Assembly: GCA_030620095.1 (NCBI GenBank)
Contig: JAUTXW010000329.1
Location: 728,001 to 792,000 of the forward strand
From: Kuschelorhynchus macadamiae
Taxonomy: Eukaryota > Arthropoda > Insecta > Coleoptera > Curculionidae
Direction: 5' to 3'
DNA: 64,000 nucleotides
Shown: positions 10,841 to 22,031 of the stretch, in pieces
Position numbering within the stretch: the stretch's first letter is position 1
Layout of the letters: every line of letters starts with the position of its first letter
Notes under the pieces: model-generated
Seen by the model: only the letters and a program-made list of their open reading frames with translations
Told to the model about the DNA's origin: nothing
The model's database searches: none
Program-made: the position numbers and the translations under genes

Positions 10841-13644
10841 GGAAAATTTACTAGAAATTTAAACGCTAAAAGGGCCAATATAACTGATACAACTAGGACA
10901 ACACTCACACTACACCATAGAAGCAGTTGTATAGCATACGACTATGACCAGCGAACTGCCCAAATACCTTCTACAAATCATTTAGCCACTGCAAGGTAAG
11001 ACTACATCATGACAATAATTGGTTATGTATTGTCTGTTTACTTGTATCTCCATATAATGAAATAATTACGAGTTATGGCACTGCATACAATAAATTTAAT
11101 GGCATTTATATTACTGTGCTGATTATGGAAAATGAGTTTGAATACGACGAAATGGTTTTATTTGCCGTCTCTCTGATTAAGCCTCTTGGATGCGCTGCTC
11201 TCCCTGCACGCCCGGTTGAATCTATACCTTCTAGTTAAAATTTGGGAGAAATTTTGAAGCCAAAATTTGGAAACTAAATAATTATTAAGTGAGTTTAAGG
11301 GACAACTAAAGAACCCATTTTCGATTTTATCTTATCAATATGTGACTCGATAAGCTTTGTCTTCACACCAAACAGAACCTTATCCCAAAAGCTGCGACAC
11401 CCTGTATAAAGATTTCATTGTCACTCGGTAGGCACACAATTTAGCAAAACGAACAGATTTCTTTTTAATACTTACTGCTATCACGACAGTTAATTTCAAC
11501 AGGGTTTTTGTCATGGGAATTAATTGTTTTCTTGCATGATTACATCCAGTAAGTCATTTTTCACCTTAATATATCAACGTAATAAACTCACGGCAACATT
11601 ACCTACGACAACCGTTTCACAAATAGAGATTACGTTGAAAAGAAACAAAACACGACCTCGAATTTTCTGATTTACTGATGATAAAGTCGTGGGATTTTCG
11701 GAAATTGCAATATGTTTTCTCGCTCTTTCTAAATTGCCCTATCTAGCACTTTAATTACTTGAAATCCAAGTTTTCAATTCCCACTCGAAACAGAGTAAAT
11801 TGATGGAAATTCAACATCTGAAAATCGATTCTTGCCACACCTACGTCTGAAAAGGCACGAATCATAACTTAATAAAAGTGTGACATGGCAAGTTCTAATT
11901 GAAATTCTTTGTAAGCTCCTGTTTCTAGTCGTCTAGATTTTAAGTTTGAAACTTTTTTTGGTAGGCGTATCATTAAGGCAAATTGTGAAGCTGAACATAT
12001 AAGCGGCCTTACTGAAAAATACTGTAATTGAAACTAGAAACCTCTAATTCATCTTATTCACAACGCAAAAACCAAACTTTAAGCTAATTCAAACGTGAAG
12101 TCGTGGAGATAAAAATACTTGCGTTTATAAAGAATATTTTGTGACATTATTTAGAGGGCGCAATGAAACTGGTCCCATTGTCCTTCTTGCCACTTTAGGT
12201 AATATTAATTATTATATAAAATATGCACGAAGGTATCTCATTGGGGGCTCATGTACTGCGGCAAATTCTGTATAATAAAGTTAGTTTAATCTCTTGCTGA
12301 ACCGCCGTCCGGCGTGTTTTTTGATGGGATACTCAGTTACTGTGCATTTGAAGTGTCGTCCACCTATATTTTTTCTGGCAAGGAAAATAAAAAAAATAGA
12401 CAATATACGACAAGGATTAGTAATTATTTATTTTAGTTATATTATGGCTTTGACAAAAATATTTCTGCGTGGTTGCGCTCCTGCATCTAACCTGGTACCT
12501 AATTAAAAATTGACTATTTAAATAATAAAAATAATCTCAAATTTACGAAAAATGTTTAATAAACATACTAATTGGCCTATATACGAAATACGTGCAATGC
12601 AAGGCCAAAATCAAATTCGTCCAGATTCATTCTATTATTCATTCACATTTGGCTAGATTCGTATCTAAAAATGATGTATATATGAGTTTTGATATCAGAT
12701 TCGAATCGCCCTATTTACCACCTTATTTGTATAGTTCAAAAATTGTACAAAAAAAAACAATTTTTAATTTCATTTTTATTAAATAGTTTTTATTTATGTA
12801 GCGTTAAAGCAGTAGTCCACGCTATACATGCTATATCGACAAGCAGATTTCAAAAATGACAGCCTTCGAGGGTCTAGTCCGATTCAGATGGTCTAGACCC
12901 TAAAGTAAAGGGTTTTGAATTACCTAGTATTTTCATTTCTTATAAATTGTTTAACAAAAACATAAATCACTCTGTAAAAGACATCTCTAAGACAAATTGA
13001 CATTTTTTATGAGAAAAACCAAGTAGCAAAAATGCATTTTTTGAAAGAATTCGTTGCTACAAAGTCATTTTCCGTAAATGTTTTTACTTAGACTGGTGAC
13101 TAATAGTTTAAATTAGTTTTTACTAAATTGTGAGTTACAAAACAAAAATGACTCAGGTAAAAGTATGTTGTTTTTTCTTTAAGATTTTCGGAAAGTCAGT
13201 ATTTTTTCATATTTTATTTTCTCTTTTTTAAAAAAGCTATTTTATTGAAATCTGTAGACTTATATGAAAAACTGTAGACTCTCCGATAATTTGTTTTAAA
13301 ATTAAGGTACATTTTATTTTAACTTTTTTTCAAAAACACAACGGATTTTTTTCGTTGTGTTTTAGAAATAAATTCATATATTGTATTTGGCTGAACATCC
13401 GGCTCGTTCACAATACTAATAGGGGTTGTGTCGCTGACCCACATCGACCTGTCGTGTGATGATGTCGTGATATAATAAACCTAAGGTAAGATATCAAGCA
13501 GTCCCGCATGGTTCTGCTACGTCATCGCGTGATTAACGCCGGTTGTAATTGACCTTTGGTCATATGATTTCAGTGCATTTTCAGTAATAGTTGATGTGTA
13601 AAAGTATTTGCGGATTTCTGTGTCTTTATATATGTCTTTATAAT
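10841..13644. other. No gene seen
   Basis: AT-rich with only short ORFs that lack motifs. The part 13140-13470 matches the diverged dispersed repeat near 7660-7940. The stretch after 10840 may include further Penelope debris. Confidence 0.5.
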
Positions 13645-13902
13645 ATGAGGTGTGCTACGTTCGGGTGTGACGGGGATAATCAAGCAAAGAATTTTGATAG
13701 GGATATAAGGTTTTCTACTTTACCTAAAGATAAAAAATGGTTACGTGAATGGACACGTTTGTGTAAACGCAAAGCTAAATTTATTACAAATTTGGCGCGA
13801 ATGTCCTCAAGGCATTTTATTAAAGATAACTATATGTCATTAATCTATATAAAAAAAGGCAACGATGTAAATCTGGACGAAATAGTCGACATTTTTAATT
13901 AA
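13645..13902 (+). pseudogene. THAP-domain-like ORF, degenerate or partial
   Basis: The reading starts at the Met of MRCATFGC; an open frame extends upstream but has no better start. The 85-residue product resembles the THAP zinc-dependent DNA-binding domain: a C-x4-C pair at the start, a phenylalanine- and proline-bearing segment (RFSTLPKDKKWLREWTRLC), and SSRHF where THAPs have the C-x2-H pair. The third metal-binding Cys is Ser here, so zinc binding is doubtful. THAP domains occur in host regulators and P-element-type transposases. No transposase body follows; a LINE tail begins 40 bp downstream. It is either a single exon of a host gene or a relic. Confidence 0.5.
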
Positions 13903-13943
13903 AAAAGAGTTTTTCAACTAGAATAAGACTATAGTTTATTTAA

Positions 13944-13946
13944 ATT

Positions 13947-13989
<43 letters not shown>

Positions 13990-14022
13990 GTTAGTTATTT
14001 ATTTATTTATTTATTTATTCAG
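13944..14022. repeat. (TTTA)n tract, 3' tail of the LINE
   Basis: About 19 TTTA units with one TTAG interruption. The position directly after the LINE coding region on the minus strand marks it as the simple-repeat tail made by target-primed reverse transcription. Confidence 0.85.
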
Positions 14023-14177
14023 GAATAAGTACTATACAGAAAAAGTGAATTCAAATGGTACAATAAAGTCTAACAATAAAAACTTAAAACTTAATAAAAA
14101 TAACAGAAAAAAAAACAGATATATGTGTATATTTTACGAGACAAAGTACTGGTGCTACATTAACGACAAATAAATTG

Positions 14178-15565
14178 TTAAGTCTGCAGTCTCCTCTTAA
14201 GACCGGACAGACTGAGGCTAAATATATTAATATTTGAGAAATGGTTGTTATAGTTTCGGAGAATTTTATCCATAAAGGCGGCTTGTCCATAGTTCGTACA
14301 GTGTAGAACTTCGAAAAACAGGCGTTGATGTCTTGTAAGTCGTGCTGGAACATGAAAGAGCATGCGGTTCACCAACTCCACACAGTTAATCAACCCACGG
14401 GATAGCTTGAAAAGGAATATTAACATTGCTTCATTTCTTTGGTCTTCTAAAGATTTTAAGCCGCAAAGAAGAAGCCTAGTTTCATAATCTGTATTCAGGT
14501 AGGGGAAACGATGTTTATATAGCAGGCATTTTAAGAACTTATTCTGCACTCTCTCCAATCGTCTTTTATGTATGTCATAATAAGGGCTCAAAATAATTGA
14601 ACATTATTCAAGGATGCTCCGAACAAGGCTGTTATATAAACAGGTGAGGGCTTTGGTATCGTTCATGAACTTGATTTTGCGCTTCAAGAATCCTAGCATC
14701 CTGAAACTCTTGAGAGTTATGTTATCAATGTGCTTGTTAAAGGTGAGCTTGTTATCAAAAATGACTCCTAAGTCATTAATAAAGTCAGCCCTTTCCAAGA
14801 TGATGTCGTCAATGTGGTATGGAAAAAAAGATGGAATTAGAGCATTTGCCAAAACTAACCACTTTGCATTTGTTGATGTTAATCTTTAATAGGTTTATAT
14901 TACACCAATGTGTGAAGCTGTCGAGGTCGGTCTTCATGTAATTGTCGGAGGAATTGACAATGTAGAATTTCAGGTCATCCGCGTACATGGGAACATACGA
15001 TTTCCTGAAACAAGATTCAACGTCATTCAGGAATAAAGTGAAGAGAATGGGGCCAATGTGTGAGCCCTGTGGGACTCCTGATGTCACCTGAATTTCACGA
15101 GGTGAAAAACCAGAAATCGTTACCCGTTGTTTATGATTAGTAAAGTATGAGTCAATCCAGGTCAGGTAGTTGCCTGATCCCAATGTCCAATAGCTTTTTC
15201 AAAAGTAGTTTGTGACAGACGCTGTCAAAGGCTTTAGACAGGTCAGTATATCTATATCTCTATAGTCCACTTGAGAACCTGCTTCAATTGAAGTAAGAAG
15301 AAAATGCTGGTAGTCACCCAAGTTAGTAGAGGTGGAGCTACCCTTGTAAAAATCGTGTTGTTTGGGGGAGATATAATGCTTAAAACAGAGGAATCTCCTC
15401 CGTAAGTATCGATTCCATGACTTTAGGAATCGCAGACAGTACCGATATTCCACGATAATTAGAAATGTCACTTTTGTCACCACTTTTAAATATCAGCTGT
15501 AAGTTAGAAGATTTCCAAATAACTGGAAAAGTGCCAGAATCGAGAGTCCTCTGAAAAATCATCAT
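14178..15565 (-). pseudogene. LINE reverse transcriptase, broken into frames
   Basis: Fragments in succession on the minus strand show non-LTR RT motifs. FPVIWKSSNLQLIFKSGDKSD and YRGISVLSAIPKVMES lie near 15565-15380. WIDSYFTNHKQRVTI, SGVPQGSHIGPILF and the catalytic MYADDLKFYI lie in 15183-14809. IDNITLKSFRMLGFLKRKI is in 14852-14604, and the thumb and C-terminal part RRLERVQNKFLKCLL is in 14591-14178. At least four frame changes or stops separate them. In a live LINE this enzyme copies the RNA at the nicked target. Confidence 0.85.
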
Positions 15566-15652
15566 AAGAGGTTAAGCTAAAGTACTTGAACAGTTCTTCA
15601 ATAATGCTGCAGAAATGCCGTCCGGGCCGGCTTTTTTCGTCGAGGAGTCAAT

Positions 15653-16778
15653 TCAAGAAAGTTTCTTTTCGATGTTATCAACTGTAAAAGTATGAGAAGA
15701 CAGCGTGGCAGCAAAATTGATAGGTCGTACGTTCGACAAATCGATGTCATTGTGGTCCGAAAAGGAGGCTTGAAGGTGGGATGCAAATGATTCGGCTATG
15801 TCTTGGGGGTTGTCGAGCACTAGACGGTTGTGTTTCATTTGAGCCGGCAAGCCAGATTCCCTTTTTAGGTTGTTAATAAAAGCCCAGAAATGTTTAATAT
15901 TTTGTGGAATCATACATTCAGTATATGACGTACATTAAATAACACATGTCAGTACTAATTCGTGCCTCACGTCGAATATTTGAGTACTTCATGTAATCGC
16001 CCAATGATTCACCTTTTCTATATTTGCAATATAGCCTGTTCTTCAATGCTATACATTTACGAAGTCCACCATCAAACCATCTAGGGTACTTGTCTGTGGT
16101 GATGACTTTCTTGGGAACATAAAGGCTGATGCCCTCAAAAAGAATTTCGTAAAAGCGAGAGATTGATATGTCAATGTTAGTTGAAAAACACATAAAAGCC
16201 TAGTCAATCTGATCGTAGAAAACGTTAAGGTCTTGGTAACGATCTCGGGTAAAGTAAAGGTAAAACAGTTACTCTGCTGTTACTTCTGAAGTGTTTATAA
16301 TGCTCGATATCGAAATGAGTTTCTATGGCAGGATGATGAAAGTCAATCTTTAATAGTGGATTCAAGCACTCGATGACAAACAGGTGATTCAATCATTGAA
16401 ATTGTCATATATTAGAAACTTATGATTTGTGAACTTGTTTCTTAGTGACTCACAAGTGTTACAGAACGACTGGTACGACTCGACAGTGCTGTTCGGAGGA
16501 ATGTATAGACAGCATATAACTATCATGATTCCATCAATATTCACCTCAACCCACAGTTCTTCATAGGTATTGCATTTTGGTGTTAACATGATATTAGCGC
16601 CGTGGCAGGTGAGTGAGGCAATGAGGACTCCACCTCCGCGCAGACAATTCAGCATTGAGTAGTTCCGGTCCCGTCTTAAGACAGAATATCTCGGGTCAAT
16701 AACTTCAGAAATTAGGAAGTCATCATTCAGCTGCGTTTCTGACAGCACTATATAGTTTTTTATATAATTACATATCAT
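15653..16778 (-). pseudogene. LINE endonuclease and linker, broken
   Basis: The minus-strand fragment 16778-16389 shows endonuclease-fold motifs (VLSETQL, LRRDR, RGGGVLIAS, EELWVEV, CCLYIPPN), with Gln where most LINEs have the Trp of ETWL. The downstream pieces 16193-15918 (PRWFDGGLRKCIALKNRLY) and 15913-15653 (FWAFINNLKRESGLPA) are the usual linker between endonuclease and RT. Stops and frame changes separate all three. Confidence 0.75.
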
Positions 16779-16790
16779 ATAGGAACAAAC

Positions 16791-19091
16791 GACAGCTTGT
16801 GAAATTCTGTACCAGAGAAGTAAATAAAATGCGAATTTACAGAGTTTTTTATTTTTTTTAAATTTATCTTCATATTAATATCATTTCATAACTTTTTTAT
16901 ATACCTACTCATACTTATACTCAATATACTATACTGTCAAGAAACAACTGTTCTATAAACAAAGCAACTTACATACACTAGGAGAACAAAAATGTCCAAT
17001 GGCGACAAACAAAAAGTTAAAATACAGTCATATTTAAAACATATACAACCATGAAAACGTAATCAACAAGGCTTAAATTTACAACTGGTTGACAATGACA
17101 CAAAAAAAGTTAAAGATTAAAATTTGATAAAAAGATAAAAAAACATTTTATTTGACCACCATTTTGTTTTGCCATTTAGGATTCGCACTCCAATTTCACC
17201 ATTGTTTCACACTTGATTCTTGTGCAAAAATTTCAAGTCAATTGCGTAAGTACTTTTTTGGTACTGAATTTGTAAAAATTTTATTAGGCGGAGATTTTGT
17301 TTTACCAGTTTATCCCTATACGACACTGTACAGTTTTGTGCAAAATTTGAGCTCTATTCGATAAGTAGTTTTTTAATAATGGTTTTATTAACATTTCGTG
17401 AGTAGTTTTGAACTTCGCCACGCACACGCAGAACGATGGAAATGGTGATTTAGGGACCCTAAATCGCAAAGATCTGCGATCTCAGAGGTTCATTTTTTTC
17501 TCTATTACGACGAAAGTAAAAATAATAAAACATGACGACTAATGTAATTTTTATTTTTTTTTTAATAAAGAAATGTGCTGTTTGTGAAGTTCTTGACAAT
17601 GATGCCTCTAGCAAATTAAGTCGCGTCATGTTGATTTAATTATGAAAAACTATTAGTGTGATTAAATGATACTAAAATTGACCTGAAATGTTATATTACA
17701 GCTCTATATACCGCCGTTATTTTCAAAAGATATAGTCCCATAAGAGAGCAACTCTTTTCTTTGTCTAGTTATTACAAATAACTTAGTTATTTGTTAATAC
17801 ATTAGTTTAGCGGTTTAGGTTTTTGCAATATTAGTCTAGTATATTCAGTCTAGACATTCCTAAAATATTTGTACTAAATTACGGAAATACACCAAAGAGC
17901 CCTATGTGTTGCTTCTGTTGGAGACGACAATTTGACCTAGTTTCGGTAAACTTTTATTGATTTTGTAAGGAAGTTAACTTCAAAAGGTCCGTAAAGTTGG
18001 GAACCGATCACTACAATAGTATCAACAATTGTATTTGGTATACCTGTGAAAAATGTGGCTAGGAGTGTGTGGGTAAAGTAGTCAAACTTAGAAAACTTTC
18101 GAAAGTAAACTTAAAGTAATCAATGCCAGATTCCAAACTAAAATGTCATTTTAAAATAAGTTACTTGATTCAAACTGGCAAGTATGCGGGGTATATATAA
18201 ACTATTAGATCGTGACAAGATGGTTCCAAAAATATTTTAGCTAATCAAGATGTATGTATTATTATATTTTTAATAATTTCTCACTAGCGTTTCAGATTTG
18301 GTGATTCGGTATCAGGTAATTAACAAAATATACAGATAATAAACAAATATGGTTTGTCAAACATTGTACTTCCCCGTATATGTATGTCAGTGGTCAATGG
18401 TGTCAACCAAATAAATTTGACGTGTTTTAGGATTTAGAAAAGTTGTTTTACTGCCCTTGGAATTGTCTTGTGTAGTTAGTAGAAAAAAAATAAATATTAA
18501 CAAAAATACATTTTTATTCATATATAATTTTACATTACCCCAAAAATAATCCTATATAAAAATCGGTAAATTGGCTTTACCCAGAACTTCCCTCGTTATA
18601 AATGCTTTTTTTTATGAAAGAATTACTTACAATTGGGAATAAAAGATAACATAATTTCTATACGTAATATACAAATAAATATAATCTTCACTTTCCGTGA
18701 TAAAAGGAGGGATTTACCTACAGTTAGTTCAATTGTTTTCAAAATATAAAAGTCGTTAAGAAGTAATAAGTGGAAGTTTATTTAAAAACACCGTGTTGAA
18801 TAGGATGAAAAAGCAAACAAGAAAACCGTATTTTTGTAAGTATATATAAAATTGGAAACTAAAAATGTTTAAAGATAATTTTGCAACTCATTTTATTTTC
18901 ATAAGAAACTATAAGTAAATCTTTTCTTATTTTGAGTTAACAAAAGTTCGATCCGTTTTTTTTGTGACTACTTGTATATTTTGAATAAGGCTTTTGACTT
19001 CATAAATAAGTTCTATATAACCGGCTGTAATTTTTTAAGTGTTTTAAATTGTTAACGTTTTTAAAGTTTGATTTGAATAATGTGTCAGTAG
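16791..19091. other. No gene seen
   Basis: AT-rich flank between the LINE and the Polinton. A palindrome-like spot near 17445-17490 is the only structure I noticed. Confidence 0.5.
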
Positions 19092-19097
19092 CAAACT
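19092..19097. repeat. Target-site duplication, left copy (CAAACT)
   Basis: CAAACT abuts the left end of the Polinton and is repeated exactly at 38032-38037. Six base pairs is the duplication length characteristic of Polinton/Maverick integration. Confidence 0.9.
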
Positions 19098-19276
19098 AGT
19101 AGTTATAATAGGGGAGCGCCTCCTCCTCTTCCTCTCTCTCATGTCCCTCATTCTTAACTTCCTCCCCTTTTATTCTCATTCGCATCATATTTTTTAATTT
19201 TTTCTCTTTGTTCTCCCACATTTGATTTTGCATTCTTAAGTCTTATAAATAGGTGCATCAAGATCATTTTAGTATG
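19098..19276. repeat. Polinton left terminal inverted repeat, 179 bp
   Basis: It is the reverse complement of 37847-38031. The two differ by one 6-bp CCTCCT unit and one substitution. It contains a CT-rich tract just inside the end. Confidence 0.95.
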
Positions 19277-19347
19277 TTAAGGTACGAGTGACTGTTAAAA
19301 GAAAAAAATCTGTTGAATAAATCTATTAATAATAATATTAAAATAAA

Positions 19348-19740
19348 ATGAGTGAATCAGTTGGAGAAAGAAATCGATCCATTCCGCTTCAGACAATTAG
19401 CCTCGAAGAAATTATACCAGGAGTTCAAGAAGAAAATATACCATTAGTTCGAGAAGAAAATAATGGGATTGTTTTAAAAAATTTGAATAAAACTGAGAGT
19501 GAAGAGAAAAAAGTGTTTTGTGCTATTTGTTTTGAAATAATCGAATATTATGATTCATGTAGACCAAATACATGTTCCCACATTTTTTGTTTAAAATGTA
19601 TTTTAAGATGGAATGATGAAAATGGTTGTTCTATAATGGTAAACAATTGTCCTGTATGTCGCACTAGATATTACTATTTGGTACAAATCTTCAAAGATGT
19701 AATTAGACATCATTTTGTTGTAATTTTAAAAAGAGGATAA
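19348..19740 (+). CDS. RING-finger protein
   Basis: The 130-residue product starts at MSESVGERN. A Glu-rich N-terminal half holds two similar stretches (VQEENIP, VREENN). Residues 58-104 form a C3HC4 RING: C58, C61, C76, H78, C81, C84, C101, C104, with the usual CPVC end. RING domains recruit E2 enzymes and make the protein a likely ubiquitin ligase. It is the first gene inside the left TIR and stands alone on the plus strand, 71 bp after the repeat. Viral RING proteins often act on host death or defence pathways; that role here is inference, prompted by the BIR gene at 27080. The frame is intact. I do not recognise a specific family beyond RING. Confidence 0.85.
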   Translation: MSESVGERNRSIPLQTISLEEIIPGVQEENIPLVREENNGIVLKNLNKTESEEKKVFCAICFEIIEYYDSCRPNTCSHIFCLKCILRWNDENGCSIMVNNCPVCRTRYYYLVQIFKDVIRHHFVVILKRG

Positions 19741-20495
19741 TATTTTTTATAATTTGTGTTTGTGAAAACTCTGGTAACAAATAATTTTGTAAAAAAAAGT
19801 AAATGTAAATATATATAATAATTGACACACATTTTTTCCTTTTCCTATATTGAAACGACAACAATGATCTAACAAGTTTTTTAATACATACTAATTTTCA
19901 CATTACATAACAAAACAATTGTTATGGGTTTACACAAAAAGTGCCACGCCCTAAAATGGCACCACTTTTGCAAATGGAAGCTTAAATTTTCTTATGGGAA
20001 TTTACATGTAAAAATGACGGTTTTGATTGTCGGACCGGCATAGCCTAATCTACTACTTTTTAATTATATTAATAATATTAATATAATTTGCATCAAGTAA
20101 GAGAAAACTCAATTGAATACAGAAACAAGCGTTAACAAAATGTTATGCTAATATATGAGTGCTTCTAGTGGCAGTTGACATAATCGACACTTTTTTTTTA
20201 CAAATGATTAGCTATTTCATTTACAAATACAGTGTCAGATGTTAGAATAAAAAAAAGTATTTTGCATATAGCAATGAAAATATATAACCGCTTATAGTAA
20301 CAGTTGACATTTTTTAAAATTAATATTGTTGACGTATTCTACTTATTATCTTTACAATTTATGTTTAAAATTAATATTTTTGATATAATCTACCCATTAC
20401 GTTTATAACCTATATTTAAAATTAATATTGTTGAAATAATCTACCCATCACCTTTACAAACTATGTTTATTATTAATATTTAACAACATAATCTT
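19741..20495. other. Intergenic stretch with tandem repeats
   Basis: No coding frame. Contains the 51-bp tandem repeat listed separately. It also has a looser pair near 20160 and 20290, where a GCTTCTAGTGGCAGTTGACA-like segment recurs as GCTTATAGTAACAGTTGACA. Confidence 0.6.
20315..20470. repeat. 51-bp tandem repeat, three copies
   Basis: Three diverged units start TAAAATTAATATTGTTGA-like at about 20315, 20366 and 20417, each followed by a variant of ATCTACCCATTACCTTTACA. They lie downstream of the minus-strand gene that ends at 20496. Confidence 0.75.
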
Positions 20496-21095
20496 CTATC
20501 TCTTTTTTTCATTTTTATTGCAGTAAAAGCAAGCATGTTCAGGAATTAGTAGAAAAAGATGTATCCTACAAATAGCACAATGTAAATCAGAAGCACTAAC
20601 AACATAAGCTCTTTTGTAGTGGCAGCTCACATGATCGGACTCCCCTCTCCGTAAATATCTCATGTGAATTGCACTACAAGGAAGGCAAATAGCAAATGTT
20701 CCTAGTCTTCGACTTTCAATTTTAGAGTAGCTTTGTATAACACATACATCTTTTTCTTCAAAATTATTAAATAATTCACTAGCCCTAAACTTGCTTACTT
20801 TTACGTCAGCCTCGGTTCCTAAATTTAGCAGTTGTCCATCCATGTCCACTCCTTCGTCAATTTCCTGATCATCTTCCTCCATCTCTTCTTCTTCCTCCTC
20901 AATATAATTAATGTCGATGTTACATAAGAATGATCTTCTAACAAGCCTAGATGATTTGTCCAAAAATGAATGTTTATAAGTGATGGAATCGCCTTCCAAG
21001 TTAATAAAAATTTCTTTTCTTTCTTCAATTTGAGCGGCGTTCTCCACATTATTTTCTTCAATTTGGTCAGCGTTTCCAATCATATTTTCTGCCAT
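20496..21095 (-). CDS. Acidic protein with Cys/His-rich C-terminus, unknown
   Basis: The start is chosen at MAENMIGNADQ (21095); the frame is open for 15 more codons upstream with another Met. The N-terminal part has a short repeat (ADQIEENN, AAQIEERK). A run of Glu/Asp follows in the middle (EEEEEEMEEDD), then a Cys/His-rich C-terminus: CLPCSAIH, H and C in DHVSCH, CAICRIH and CFYC. Spacing suggests one or two zinc sites, perhaps a treble-clef or FYVE/RING-like fold, but I do not recognise it. It lies divergently from the plus-strand gene at 22032 across a 0.9-kb regulatory-looking gap. The frame is intact and about 199 residues long. Confidence 0.65.
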   Translation of the reverse strand: MAENMIGNADQIEENNVENAAQIEERKEIFINLEGDSITYKHSFLDKSSRLVRRSFLCNIDINYIEEEEEEMEEDDQEIDEGVDMDGQLLNLGTEADVKVSKFRASELFNNFEEKDVCVIQSYSKIESRRLGTFAICLPCSAIHMRYLRRGESDHVSCHYKRAYVVSASDLHCAICRIHLFLLIPEHACFYCNKNEKKR

Positions 21096-21259
21096 CGTTA
21101 GGAGCTTTAGATTTAGATAGATATATTTGATAAAAAACAATTTTGGTTATAGCTTATAAAATAATATCGACAACTGATATTACAGCGAATGATACTGTAT
21201 GATCGTCGAGTGGATGTTCTTAAGTATATATCCCATCAACCACCACTTTTACTACCTGC

Positions 21260-21505
21260 AATACTTAATTTTTTTTTTTTCCTTTTTTCGCTGTCCCTTT
21301 CCCTGTCAGTTTCCTCGGGGGGGGGGGGGGGCTTCGCCCCCCTTAAACCCCCCTCACCCTCACCTTATCTTCTTTCTCTCCCTGCCTTCTTTCTCTTTTT
21401 TATATGTTTCTCCTTTTTCCTTCCTTCTCCTTTTTCCTTCCTTCTCCTTTTTCCTTCCTTCTTCTTTTTCTTTCCTTCTCCTTTTTTCTTTTCTTCTTTT
21501 TTAAT
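21260..21505. repeat. Polypyrimidine tract with G15 run and hairpin
   Basis: Nearly all C and T on this strand, including several copies of a TTCCTTCTCCTTTTTCC-like unit (21406-21500). It is interrupted by 15 consecutive G (21317-21331) that fold back on the following C run (GGGGGGGC TTC GCCCCCC). Confidence 0.9.
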
Positions 21506-21655
21506 CTAACCTAACCTAACCTAACCTAACCTAACCTAACCTAACCTAACCTAACCTAACCTAACCTAACCTAACCTAACCTAACCTAACCTAACCTAAC
21601 CTAACCTAACCTAACCTAACCTAACCTAACCTAACTTAACTTAACCTGAAGAGGG
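21506..21655. repeat. Telomere-type repeat (CCTAA)n = (TTAGG)n inside the Polinton
   Basis: 28 perfect 5-bp units (21506-21645) of the insect telomere sequence, followed by two TTAAC variants. It lies in the gap between the divergent genes at 21095 and 22032. Because unique Polinton sequence lies on both sides, it is interstitial and does not mark a chromosome end. Confidence 0.95.
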
Positions 21656-21699
21656 TAGCCCGAAATTGGGGAACCGGGATTTTAGTCTCGGAAATTCAG

Positions 21700-21740
21700 G
21701 GGTCCGGGGGGGGGGAAGGGTGGGAGGGGGGTAAGGTTGT
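21700..21740. repeat. G-rich tract, possible quadruplex
   Basis: GGGG, then a run of 10 G, GGG, GGG and GGGGGG occur within 40 bases on the plus strand, enough for an intramolecular G-quadruplex. Confidence 0.6.
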
Positions 21741-21814
21741 TGAACGGCTTGGGAAAGTGGTTTTTAGAGATTGTCGTTCAACTTTAAGTAGGACACATGT
21801 GATTAACTTTTGCA

Positions 21815-21822
21815 TATAAAAT
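21815..21822 (+). promoter_or_regulatory. Possible TATA box for the gene at 22032
   Basis: TATAAAAT lies about 215 bp before the start codon. A TTCACACTGTGCAGAG segment 40-50 bp downstream could be the initiation site. Confidence 0.35.
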
Positions 21823-22031
21823 CGCCTCAGCGAAGAGACGAATGCAATTGATTTCTGCATTCACACTGTGCAGAGCTCGCGAGTTTTCTGGTGTTTACAT
21901 TGTGTCTATTTGGTAAATTTTTATTTTTATTTCTAACATTTTTATTTGGCAAGATTTAATTCTTATATATATTGGTGACATTTTTATGTACATTTGTGGC
22001 ATTTTTATTTGTTATTACGATTTTTTTCATA

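Larger units (their letters stand above)
13944..16790 (-). mobile_element. Decayed LINE with endonuclease and RT, minus strand
   Basis: Non-LTR element of the jockey/CR1-like kind. On the minus strand the order is AP-type endonuclease (about 16780-16389), a linker, reverse transcriptase (15565-14809) and a C-terminal region down to 14178. It ends in a (TAAA)n tail seen as TTTA repeats at 13944-14022. Frames are broken many times. The 5' end is truncated in the endonuclease; the limit near 16790 is approximate. Confidence 0.85.

Noticed and set aside
12294..12786. Short plus-strand ORFs
   Set aside because: No motif, no codon pattern, AT-rich surroundings.
13944..14022. TTTA tract as an independent microsatellite or CRISPR-like array
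   Set aside because: Simple 4-bp repeat at the 3' end of a LINE; no spacers.
17152..17364. 70-codon ORF
   Set aside because: No recognisable domain and no transcription or splice context.
21189..21509. Two long plus-strand ORFs of Ser/Phe/Pro-rich sequence
   Set aside because: They translate the polypyrimidine tract and the C runs; low complexity in every frame.
21506..21655. A real chromosome end or telomere
   Set aside because: Unique Polinton sequence with open genes continues on both sides, and the TIRs and target duplications enclose the array.
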